A program made the translations under genes and the position numbers. DNA of 64,000 nt, taken from Acholoe squamosa (lineage: Eukaryota; Annelida; Polychaeta; Phyllodocida; Polynoidae). Position 1 is the first letter of the stretch. Each line of letters begins with the position of its first letter. The DNA lies in contig OX439036.1 of assembly GCA_949317995.1 (NCBI GenBank), forward strand, positions 110,463,669 to 110,527,668, written 5' to 3'. Under the pieces are notes generated by a model. The model was given only the letters and a program-made list of their open reading frames with translations, ran no database searches and was not told the DNA's origin. Shown here piece after piece: positions 27,101 to 34,163 of the stretch.

Positions 27101-28062
27101 ACTTTTGGTTGAACTTTGATGGGGTCAAAGGCAAAATTCCCTGCATTCAACCTTGTACAAAAAATAATCATTTTAAAGGTCTAGCCAAGCCTGTTAAATG
27201 AGCCCTTGTTTGTAAAGATCCTCCAGTAAATAGCTTCAGAATAAGCTTGCAAAGAAAGGAGAGTTTAACACTACCCAGTTTCAGCTTTATCACAGTTTCA
27301 CACCTCTCCTGCAGCAGACTCACACAGTGGAGGTATTTCAGTGCCTACCCTGTTGATAAATAATGACCACTCCCTCAGGGAGTGGTCATTATTTATTAAC
27401 AGGGGGGGTGGTGGGTTTTCGCGCGGTCGCGTGAAAATTTTTTACGCCCCCCCCCCCTCGATGGCAGTAAAAAACTTTTGCGCCCCCCCCAGCGCCAGAG
27501 GATTTTTTCGCGCCCCCTCTTTGATCTATAGTAGCGCGCAGGTTTTTTTTGCTAAAAGAGGGTAAATTTTTTTAGCCCCCCGCTCAAGAGGGGTCAGCAT
27601 TTTTTACGCCCCCCCTCAAACCCACCACCCCCCCTGTTGATAATAAATGACCACTCCCTAACTTAAACTTCAGACTTCAGTTGAAGGCGGAGAAATTTCA
27701 TGCCCCTCTTTGTTCTATAGTAGCGAGCGGGGTTGTTTTTTTTTTGGTAAAAAGAGGGTACATTGGTCAATTTTTTACGCCCCCCCCCCCTTTCAGTAGG
27801 GGTTCGACATAATTTTGGTGGTGCTGCCAGTGGTGTGGGGGGGGGGGGGTGGTATCCACAAAAATATGCTGCCCGGCCCCGGCAAGCCACCGGTTTTGGT
27901 CCCACTTGGCCTGACTGGAAAGGCAGTAAACCTTACTTATGGCAAAAGAACGTTACAATAAAAGTACGCTTTGTATATCTAAACCTTGAACAGGTTTAAG
28001 AAGATGAGAAAATTGAGTTTTCTTACTTGTTCCACGTCCACAATCGAGTGTTTCTCAGCCAT
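75..28062 (-). CDS. YIPF1/2-like: YIPF1/YIPF2-like Yip1-domain Golgi membrane protein, 3' end outside window
   Basis: Six coding exons on the minus strand join in frame: 28062-28027, 23841-23686, 2294-2126, 1607-1494, 692-538 and 194-75 (250 codons inside the window). All internal borders are GT-AG and the phases match (0,0,1,1,0). The product starts MAEKHSIVDVEQ and has an acidic cytosolic stretch (ESDDDEEDKAD). It then runs into the family hallmark FWTFEYYQMFFDVDSHQVL, followed by MYGPFWICTT and several hydrophobic membrane segments, including LEIICVYGYSLAIYIPIS and a FWPAVRDDD loop. This order matches vertebrate YIPF1/YIPF2, Yip1-family multipass proteins of Golgi and ER-Golgi membranes linked to Rab-dependent vesicle traffic (family knowledge). 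Human YIPF1 has about 306 residues, so roughly the last 50 lie off the left edge. The oddity is intron 2 (21.4 kb), which is almost entirely a tandem repeat array. YIPF1 and YIPF2 cannot be separated from this sequence. Confidence 0.9.
538..692 (-). CDS. YIPF1/2-like: YIPF-like exon 5
   Basis: This 155-nt exon enters in phase 1 and leaves in phase 0. It encodes VTFAAAAIFSYWWVIPTLLW...LEIICVYGYSLAIYIPIS, two membrane segments with the highly conserved VYGYS core. The intron to exon 6 (195-537) is plain AT-rich sequence with a remnant of the 'CGTATAAGCC' MITE family near 410-445. Confidence 0.9.
1494..1607 (-). CDS. YIPF1/2-like: YIPF-like exon 4
   Basis: This 114-nt exon encodes GPFWICTTLVFTTAIAGNLA plus a polar stretch ending YSFHK. 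It corresponds to the first membrane helix of YIPF1/2. The split glycine codon (phase 1) joins MYG of exon 3 to PFW. The intron on its 3' side (693-1493) holds decayed MITE sequence near 724-770 and 1070-1130, and otherwise nothing identifiable. Confidence 0.9.
2126..2294 (-). CDS. YIPF1/2-like: YIPF-like exon 3
   Basis: This 169-nt exon encodes LLKGEKKTPS then FWTFEYYQMFFDVDSHQVL and SSIRPNPDMYG, the signature block at the start of the Yip1 domain in YIPF1/2. Its acceptor at 2296-2295 is the downstream border of the 21.4-kb intron. It continues exactly in frame from ...EEDKAD of exon 2, as in the human protein, where an acidic run precedes LL and the FWTFEYYQ block. Confidence 0.92.
2295..2773. 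other. Proximal part of YIPF intron 2, with an imperfect local duplication
   Basis: AT-rich intron sequence. A segment including the string GTAATGCCGTGCGTATTC occurs near 2522 and again near 2710, so a block of about 190 bp appears to be imperfectly duplicated in tandem. No coding potential is supported. Confidence 0.5.
2998..22615. repeat. Tandem array of about 145 copies of a 134-bp repeat
   Basis: Successive TGGTCACTAACATCC landmarks at 3065, 3199, 3333 and 3468 give a unit of 134-135 bp. A shorter variant lacks about 5 bp, reading CACTAACATCGATACC. Each unit contains GACCATATATGGCCTGG, then AAACCAAGATGGCCGACA, then GGAAAACAATAGA. Variants are shuffled into higher-order blocks. Repeated small ORFs on the minus strand (for example at 5474, 8131, 10260, 12779, 14377, 16372 and 18892, all starting MLAILVLGNTGIQA) come from the repeat and are not separate genes. 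The array lies wholly within intron 2 of the YIPF-like gene. Confidence 0.97.
22616..23221. other. Inner right flank between array and right TIR
   Basis: Mostly non-repeated sequence with CCACCA-rich simple sequence (22690-22730 and 23155-23195) and CAGCAC-type clusters. Short ORFs here are compositional (runs of T, S, H and P) and have no recognisable domain. Confidence 0.5.
23329..23354. repeat. Perfect short hairpin
   Basis: Arms GCCGTTCGTTC and GAACGAACGGC are separated by GTAA. The hairpin lies 15 bp outside the right TIR of the array element. Its function is unknown. 23355-23685 is otherwise featureless intron. Confidence 0.7.
23686..23841 (-). CDS. YIPF1/2-like: YIPF-like exon 2
   Basis: This 156-nt exon is phase 0 at both ends. 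It encodes ESPSLDSLSFQDIPHSGSPG... and ends ESDDDEEDKAD. This is the acidic, disordered cytosolic N-terminus typical of YIPF1/2, where an acidic DD/E run directly precedes the LL and FWTFEYYQ block. The donor GTAAGTACC begins at 23685 and opens the 21.4-kb intron. Confidence 0.88.
23842..24182. other. YIPF intron 1, distal unique part
   Basis: AT-rich intron sequence in which I recognise nothing. The rest of intron 1 (24183-28026) is transposon sequence, listed separately. Confidence 0.5.
24677..24923. mobile_element. CGTATAAG MITE (short subfamily)
   Basis: Starts TACCGTAATCTCCCGCGTAT and ends in the reverse complement GCGAGAGATTACGGTA, about 247 bp. The interior has alternating GCGCCTTATA and TATAAGGCGC strings. 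It sits inside copy A of the TAGG-family element and is absent from the paralogous copies. Confidence 0.85.
24995..25368. mobile_element. GGCC-terminated element with CTTA target duplication
   Basis: Termini are GGCCTAAAAAAAA and TTTTTTTTGTAGGC, and both flanks are CTTA (24991-24994 and 25369-25372). Copy B of the host element (30221-30231) reads through this position uninterrupted, so 374 bp plus a duplicated CTTA were inserted. A second member is at 59927-60506. Confidence 0.75.
25428..25722. mobile_element. CGTATAAG MITE (long subfamily)
   Basis: About 295 bp with ends TACTGTAATCTCCCGCG and CGCGGGAGATTACGGTA. The interior (CCACAAGGGGGACACCAAG, GGTTCTACT-type strings) matches 44515-44809, 45837-46130 and the interrupted copy at 41034-41950. 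Confidence 0.85.
26222..26509. mobile_element. CTAG..CGT-ended element, about 288 bp
   Basis: Begins GGCTAGTGTGCGACATCA and ends CACGACTTACG. It is flanked by near-identical ATTTTTTAC and ATTTTTTAT. Its reverse complement is similar to the insert at 55499-56025, which has a perfect 8-bp flanking duplication. The two-copy comparison supports a real element, probably hAT-type. Confidence 0.6.
26551..27347. mobile_element. TAGGCACTTACC element, 797 bp, 7-bp target duplication
   Basis: Ends are TAGGCACTTACCTA and the complementary AGTGCCTA. Both flanks are CCCTGTT (26544-26550 and 27348-27354). It is an inverted relative of the 1141-bp element at 30764-31904. No transposase ORF is present. Confidence 0.75.
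27377..27659. mobile_element. GTGGTCATTATT MITE
   Basis: Ends AGGGAGTGGTCATTATTTAT and ATGACCACTCCCT are inverted. The interior has CCCACC and GGTGGG tracts and a TTTGATCTATAGTAGCG motif shared by other members. It begins one base after the previous copy ends. 27660-27860 is a further degraded piece of the same family. Confidence 0.85.
28027..28062 (-). CDS. YIPF1/2-like: YIPF-like exon 1 (start codon)
   Basis: ATG at 28062-28060 (context AAAATGGCTG) opens MAEKHSIVDVEQ, with donor GTAAGAAAAC at 28026. The phase-0 end fits exon 2 (ESPSLDS...), and the joined N-terminus has the length and acidic character of YIPF1/2. The call rests on ATG context, donor and phase. No other in-frame start was found between it and exon 2. 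Confidence 0.7.
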
Positions 28063-28200
28063 TTTCGCAGATGACGTAGGAGGCCGGGAACACTGCACGA
28101 CTTTAATTTCTCACACACTCTCTCTTTTTCGCATTGAGTGTGCATTGGGATCGGGCAAAGCATGTGCTTGGTGAGTGTACTAGAGCGATGCAGTGTGATA
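28063..28200 (-). promoter_or_regulatory. Probable YIPF-like 5' UTR and core promoter
   Basis: Upstream of the start codon on the minus strand are CCTACGTCATCTG (CRE/ATF-like), TTCCCGGCC and a CT/GA-rich run (28120-28140). There is no TATA box at a fixed distance. Placement is inferred from the first exon only. 28200-28648 shows nothing further. Confidence 0.4.
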
Positions 28201-28649
28201 CTGATATAGAAAAGGTTTCGTACTCAGCAAAAAACCTGTGGAAATATCATTTTTGAAGCGCATTATTTTTAGTTGAATTTAGGATATCTAGAATTGTCAA
28301 AAACTTAATATAATATTTCATATCAATAACTTTTGATAATCTGCTATCTATGACGAAAATTTCTTTGGCAGCTAACTGAAGCTGGTTTCCGATGATACCA
28401 CCAGCGAAAACGTGGACGTCAGAAGTTAGAAAAGGACCAGAGTACGACCGAAAAAAATCTGGATTTTTCTTTGAGCAAGAGGTAAATATCTATAATGAAC
28501 ATGTAGGATGTATCTTTACCACTCGACCATCAACTTAGACCTTGGTTGTCGAATACTGCTTCGTTTTAATACGGTTACTCATTCACTGAAAACTTGCATA
28601 CGTTGGTGACTGGCACTGTTTTACTTTTTAACTTTAGTGTTTTAACATA

Positions 28650-28973
28650 AGGGAGTGGTCATTATTTATCAACAGGGGGGGAGGGTGGGTTTGAGGGGGG
28701 GGCGTAAAATTTTCAGACCCCTCCCGAGGGGGGGCTAAAAAAATTTTGACCCCTCTTGAGGGGGGGCTAAAACAATTAACCCTCTTTTTAGCAAAAAAGC
28801 CCGTGCGCTACTATAGATCAAAGAGGGGCGCGAAAACTCTCCGTGCCGGAGGCGCGGGGGGGGGGGGCGCAAAAAATTTTGACTGCTGTCGAGGGGGGGG
28901 CGCAAAAAATTTCCGCGCATCCGCGCGAAAACCCACCACCCCCCCCCCTGTTGATAAATAATGACCACTCCCT
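28650..28973. mobile_element. GTGGTCATTATT MITE
   Basis: Starts AGGGAGTGGTCATTATTTAT and ends ATAAATAATGACCACTCCCT, 324 bp. The interior contains CTATAGATCAAAGAGG and long G runs, so the strand folds on itself as one long imperfect hairpin. The short ORFs inside are compositional. Confidence 0.88.
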
Positions 28974-28977
28974 AAGG

Positions 28978-30756
28978 TAGGAAGAACACCCCTGCACCCA
29001 CTCCCGCAAGTCCATATCTGTCACTATAGTAAATCAATCAATATGATTTTCTATTTTAGGGCTCTTTTCCACTGTCAACATTAACTACTTTCATGTATCA
29101 AGGGTAAAAATAACCAAGGTGTCAATGGACCATTCTGGGTATTATTAATATTTTTCATATTTACTAATTTCTTCGCCATATAAAGCCTAAGCTCTGCTCA
29201 CGATCCACACTCAATAATCTCCTGCGTCCCTAACAGGAACCAGGATCCATAAGTTATCACGAACCTCACTTCCTCCATGAGACTCTGTGACATAAGGTAT
29301 ACGGATGTAATAACATTCCAATCATATCTACACTCACACAACCCCGCTGGAGGAAGTGCGACCCACCTGTGGTGCCATATTTGGAATGAGAGGATATTTC
29401 ACAATCTCCTCTCAATTCTCATTAACATAATCTACCCACAGGTGGCACTCTCTCTTTATGACACGTGTCACTATTCTATTGAACCACGTGTATAGAACAT
29501 TTCGCAGTACTGTGAGCTGCTCAAGCCCTTAATATAAAAGGCAGCTTGAGCAGCTCCCTATCTATCTATTCTAAGATCATCTCTCCCAACTTACACCATA
29601 CACCTATACCTAGAACCTATGACAGGTAGAGCTATAGGATCAGGGGCAGAGCTTGGATATTGGCGAGTGTTATCATTGTTACCATCTTTATGAAACACTC
29701 ATGTCAGCTATGCAATAAAAGGATCAAATGAACTTCTCTGGATTCCATGTACATTCACTTCACCACTTGTAACGGTCCGTTGACAAAGGAATCAGAATTT
29801 GTGGGTCATTTTACTCTAGATCCAGTCATTGATTTAATATCTTATCAGTTCTCAAGGGGTATTGGTGTGTGCAGACTGTAATTTCTATAAAACCTTGAAA
29901 TATGAAATGCTGATATCTTTGTTAATTCTTGGTCAATTTTTACATCTGAGACCTCTATTGAAAGCTTAAGACATTATCAGTTACCATAGAGGGAGAAAGA
30001 ATGAAATATCTGGACAGATTGTATATATTTCAGAAGAGTTTCGACTTAAACCCGAAAATATCAAAACTAATTATTTGTGTAACTTTTAAAACTTATACGG
30101 ATAACCACAAAAGTTGTACTTCTTAGATCTTTAATAAGCTATTTATTATCTATTAGCCCAAATTAGCCCAAAGCTAAAGAGTATAGGAGAGTTTAGTAAA
30201 AAATCCAAGAATTTCAGTTCCGCTTATCACACTGCCATTTAGAAAATTTTGACTTTCCAACATGATCTATAATACTTATCTTAGGTCCTTTTGATGCAAA
30301 ATGTAGAACCAAAGTTATGAATTTTTCAATTTTTTGAGAATTTTCTAAAACTCTAGGTGCGTCTTATACGCGCACTGCGTCTTATACGCGGGAGATTACG
30401 GTAGTTCCTTTTGATGCAAAATATATCCCATTAATCCCCAAACTGTTGTGCTTACAGTGATGTTATTGGTTACCCTCTATGATCATTCAATCAATTTTAA
30501 TTTGAGATTAAGTAAAGCAAGGTCTGAAATGTGTGAGAACCAGTGCAGCCTGTGCACAGTGGGCAGGGACTGATAAGACCCACACTGGCTGGAAATCCAC
30601 TGACAGAAAATATTATAGAAATTCCACATTCAATCCTCATAACTTCTGTTCTAGAATGATTATAAAGACAATTTAAACACCATTAAATTACTCAAGTTGC
30701 CAGCTTCCCGGTTTATCCGGGTAAATCCAAAATAAAAGTTTGGCATGTTTTCTCTA
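28978..30756 (+). mobile_element. TAGG-family DNA element copy B, split by a solo LTR
   Basis: Starts TAGGAAGAACACCCCTGCAC and ends GGCATGTTTTCTCTA. Flanks are CCTAAGG (28971-28977) and CTTAAGG (30757-30763), a 7-bp duplication with one mismatch. It carries the solo LTR 29120-29785 and a 3' fragment of the long CGTATAAG MITE (30304-30405). Confidence 0.75.
29120..29785 (+). mobile_element. Solo LTR, 666 bp
   Basis: Begins TGTCAATGGACC and ends GGTCCGTTGACA, so it has TG...CA termini within a 12-bp imperfect inverted repeat. Both flanks are AAGG (29116-29119 and 29786-29789). The paralogous copy at about 24318 has the uninterrupted site CCAAGGAATC. It has a TATA box (TATAAAAG, 29533) and a poly(A) signal (AATAAA, 29714) in LTR order. 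There is no adjacent internal domain, so it is a recombined remnant. The superfamily (Ty3 or BEL type) is not decided. Confidence 0.8.
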
Positions 30757-30763
30757 CTTAAGG

Positions 30764-31904
30764 TAGGCACTTACCTACCCCCAGTGCATGGTTCTGCTGC
30801 AGTGGAGGTGTGAAAATGTGATAAAGCTGAAACTGGGGAGTGCTAAACTTTCCTTTCTTTGACAGCTCATTATGTAGCTATTTATTGGAGGATCTTAACA
30901 AACATGGGCTCATTTTAAAGGGATTGATTAGGGGTTTAATATGAATCTATATGAGAAATAATTGATGCAGGCAAACATCTCATTCTCCCCAAGTGAAGTT
31001 AACCCCAGGGATGAAAGTCCTCAGGGATTTCCCTGATTTCAGGGATTTTGAAGTTCCAAGGCCCTATACATTCATACAAAAACCCAGGTTTTTGGGCCAA
31101 TATTGAACAGTTTCATGGATTTTCATGCTCTGTGACTTTCATCCCTGTAACCCATAATTTTGAAAGCATTTTTTTTGGTATAAAGGCCAAATCTCACATA
31201 AAAGAGAATAGTTCCCACATTTTCTACAGGAAAGAATGGTTTAGAAAATGTCTAGGGGTTTTCTTTTCATAGGGGAACAGGATGTTTGCAAGACCCCACA
31301 AAAATTTTAGCGTGCCATTCCCTATCACCCTTCAAACAGCTTCTCCATGTTAGGCCCTTGTCTGTTTGCCAGAATTCAATCCTATGTATATTATTTATAT
31401 AGCAATGGATAGAGCTGATAAAAAGAAGTGGATTTCCTTTTTAAATGAAGTCTTTATGTCAATTTAAAGGGAAATTCTGACCAATTAAAGATCTCATATC
31501 AACTCCATAATTGTGTACCAATTCTGTCAGATCGCTAAATCGCAGCCGATATTATGTCAAGATAAAATCCCTTTAAACTGTTAAAATTTGATATGATACA
31601 TTGATTTTCAACCTTTTATGGGGAACTCTTCCATACATGAAAAGAAAATAGTCCAAAATAATGATTTCAGAGATGTAGCCAGTCCTGTATCCAATCTGCT
31701 TGATCACAAATCTGGACCCTATTTAAACTCTTAACACTGGCAGAATTTTGGGTTCGATTTTGAGTCTTTGATCAGTCATAACTTCCCTTATACTTGGCAT
31801 AAAGACTTCATTTAAAGAGCAAATCCACTTTTTTGATGAGATTTATCCATTGCTTAATAGATAAAATGCAAGGGACAAAGTCTTACAAACTAGGTAAGTG
31901 CCTA
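30764..31904. mobile_element. TAGGCACTTACC element, 1141 bp, 7-bp target duplication
   Basis: Ends are TAGGCACTTACCTA and TAGGTAAGTGCCTA (reverse complement). Flanks are CTTAAGG at 30757-30763 and 31905-31911. A CAGGGATG MITE (31006-31147) is nested inside. There are no long ORFs. Confidence 0.8.
31006..31147. mobile_element. CAGGGATG MITE, 142 bp
   Basis: Ends are CAGGGATGAAAGTC and GACTTTCATCCCTG, with 6-bp flanks TAACCC on both sides. Relatives occur at 32950-33122, about 42487-42629 and 52261-53040. Confidence 0.8.
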
Positions 31905-31911
31905 CTTAAGG

Positions 31912-32431
31912 GGGGCCGGCACAGCGAATGCACGCCTGCATTAAAAGGTCACTTGACCACCCGTTGACCAATCAGATCCAGGGTTCTCCTCACACTGTAA
32001 TGATGCCGTAGGGCCGCCGGCGTGATTTTTACTGCCGCCGGTGTGATTTCATCTCAGAATCACCGCCGGTGTCATTTTAGCTCCATATAGGTTTTTGAAT
32101 TTTGTAAATCGGTCAATTAGAACAGAAGTTATGGCCATATTTATGAAAATACTTTCAATTTCTTTGTTCCGTGATGCACATATGCATGTGCACTGATGCA
32201 TTCCTCTGTGAAACTGTAATCTAGTTCTCGCCATGAATATGACCTTAGCTGTCAAAGGCTTAGGATGTTACCAAATGAAATTTTACGCCAGCTCGCTGCA
32301 GGATTTTACGGTATGCTTTTACATTCTGCGGAGAACCCTGCAGATCGTTGCAAAAATTTTCGCTGGGTCCCGCGGATTTGTGCACGATCTTTTGGTAGGT
32401 ACCCATGTTGTAATTCGCCAGGGCCACTTTA
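31912..32431. repeat. Decayed GGGGGGCC-ended repeat with an interspersed 'ATGTTTAACGCC'-type repeat
   Basis: The outer ends (AAGGGGGGCCGGCAC and GCCAGGGCCACTT) are weakly inverted. The inner part 32055-32250 resembles repeats at 36205-36370 and 45474-45660 (common strings near TTCTCGCCATGAATATGACC). No gene is seen. Confidence 0.45.
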
Positions 32432-32653
32432 AGGGCGTGGTCATTTTTTAACAACAGGGGGGGACCAAAAAATTCCTGTTGGGGGGGCAAAAAAAATTTC
32501 GCCCCTTTACAGCAAAAAAGCCCACGCACTATAGAATAAAAGGGGGGATGGAAAAATTTCAGACCCCTCGGAGGGGGGGCGGAAAATTTTTCACAGCGCA
32601 CGCGCAGAATTTCACCGACACCCCCCTCCTTTGTTAAAAAATGACCACTCCCT
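32432..32653. mobile_element. GTGGTCATT MITE (variant ends)
   Basis: Ends AGGGCGTGGTCATTTTTTAA and TTAAAAAATGACCACTCCCT, 222 bp. The interior is G-rich then C-rich, as in the other members. Confidence 0.8.
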
Positions 32654-32654
32654 A

Positions 32655-32805
32655 AAGGGGGGCTAGCACGCTTATGCACACCCGCATTAAAAAATCATGT
32701 GACCACCCCTCGACCAATCAGATTATCGCTAATTTCCTTCTGGGTCCCGCAAATTTATTAGCGATCTTCGATTAGGTACCCATATTTGCCATGCTAGCCC
32801 CCCTT
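32655..32805. mobile_element. 151-bp TIR MITE with TA flanks
   Basis: TIRs AAGGGGGGCTAGCA and TGCTAGCCCCCCTT, flanked by TA on both sides. It abuts the preceding MITE directly. The TA duplication suggests a Tc1/mariner or PIF-like mobiliser (inference). Confidence 0.7.
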
Positions 32806-32949
32806 TAAAGCCATGGGAAGTCAGGTTAGAGTTTACCGTCCGAGCCATTTTGAAAATTGAAAATAGCTGAGTCCTCTCCAAGTCCAACTCACAGAGGCAG
32901 CGACATCCATTTTATAGCTTATAGTGATCAACAAGTCATCTTTCTTATT

Positions 32950-33122
32950 CACGGATGGAAGTCTTCAGGTTTTATCAGGATTTCCTGATTTCTGAAATTT
33001 TTGACTGATATTTATTTTCCTTATACAAGTGGTAACGAGGGTTGTTTGGAAGAATAGAAAGCTTTTATATCAAGTAAATGTATGGCTTCCTGATTTTTGC
33101 CCATTCCTGACTTACATCCCTG
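32950..33122. mobile_element. CAGGGATG-family MITE (diverged)
   Basis: Starts CACGGATGGAAGTC and ends GACTTACATCCCTG, with the same 6-bp flank CTTATT (32944-32949 and 33123-33128). This confirms a 6-bp target-site duplication for the family. Confidence 0.7.
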
Positions 33123-33217
33123 CTTATTATTCTGGTTATTCAGAATACAATCTATACAGTAACTCGCCAGGGTTACATTCTTCATGGCGACCCTTTGGGA
33201 CTGTATCAACCCCGCAG

Positions 33218-33299
33218 GGTCGGCGTGATGCTCCAAATCCCAAATCCCAAGTGCTGGCGAGCAGTCTTGCCAGCATTTCATTGGAGCATCATGCCGACC
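33218..33299. repeat. Double-stem hairpin upstream of the AEN-like gene
   Basis: Outer 18-bp arms (33218-33235 and 33282-33299, one mismatch) start GGTCGGCGTGATGCTCCA. A second perfect stem TGCTGGC/GCCAGCA lies inside (33252-33258 and 33269-33275). It lies about 100 bp before the first coding exon of the exonuclease gene, either a MITE core or a structured leader. Confidence 0.6.
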
Positions 33300-33397
33300 A
33301 TGATGCACTCCTGCAACAGCGGCCCTTAAAGCCAACCCCCCTCTTTTTGAATCATACTGTGACATAACACGTTTTATTTTATTTTCAGGAAAGTGTG

Positions 33398-34163
33398 ATG
33401 GAGGAGGAGAAAGGAATGTTACTTTTCTTTGACGGTGACCCAACTCAAGATGAGATGCAAGTCATGATGAAAAATCTCAAGCAAAAATTCAAGAAATTAC
33501 AAACAAGAAAACGCGAGAGGGAAGATGCGAGTGAAGCTTCTTCTCCCAGGACAGAACTTAACCCCAGAAAGCGTAAAAAGATCAGTGCGAGAAGAAAGTA
33601 TGCAGAAGCTAAATCGCTGCCTTCAATTGAAGAGGAACCACAAAATTTACACCTTCCGTCAGATATGTGTGCCTCACCAACAGTCAAAGCCAGGAAAATA
33701 TCAACTACCTCAAATAAAAATACACAGAAGGAGGAAAGAAAATTAGACTCTAGACTTCGGCGCCTCATGAAATCTAAACGCAAGGGGGAGTTTCGCCAAG
33801 AATTAAATTCAGACGAGTGTAGCATAACAAGTAGTGACTCAGGGATACACATGGACAGTAAGCTATCCAGCGATAATGATGACTTTATGGAAATAGGCAA
33901 TTACAAACCAAATGTTAGCGAGACTGACTTAAGCCCATCCTCAAGCTGGCCTCTAGCCTCTACTAGTTTTACTCCTTGTGCACAGGGACTGAATAGTCAA
34001 GAACTATCAAGGCTTGAGGTACAATCCAGTGCTCAATCTCCAAAAGAAACAGAATCAGACGCAGAGATACCAGTGAAAGGTGCCATTGTGAGTGAGGACA
34101 TGTATGTGGCCATGGATTGTGAATTTGTCGGTGTCGGACCCAAAGGATGTAGGAGTGCACTCG
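33398..34163 (+). CDS. AEN-like: AEN-like exon 1 (coding)
   Basis: The acceptor TTTTATTTTCAG ends at 33388; ATG at 33398 is the first in-frame ATG. The exon encodes MEEEKGMLLFFDGDPTQDE..., the charged N-terminal region and the ExoI motif, then splits a glycine codon at the donor GTAAGTT (34164). Intron 1 (34164-34844) holds the MITE 34202-34438 and otherwise nothing recognised. Confidence 0.88.

Larger units (their letters stand above)
26091..27375. mobile_element. GTGGTCATTATT MITE split by two nested insertions
   Basis: The left end AGGGCGTGGTCATTATTTAT is matched by the right end ATAAATAATGACCACTCCCT at 27356-27375. The body is interrupted by elements at 26222-26509 and 26551-27347. Removing both gives a MITE of about 200 bp with G-rich and C-rich halves, like its relatives. 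Confidence 0.75.

Noticed and set aside
27341..28968. Glycine/proline-rich ORFs on both strands around the G/C tracts
   Set aside because: They arise from homopolymer tracts of MITEs on both strands and show no conserved domain.
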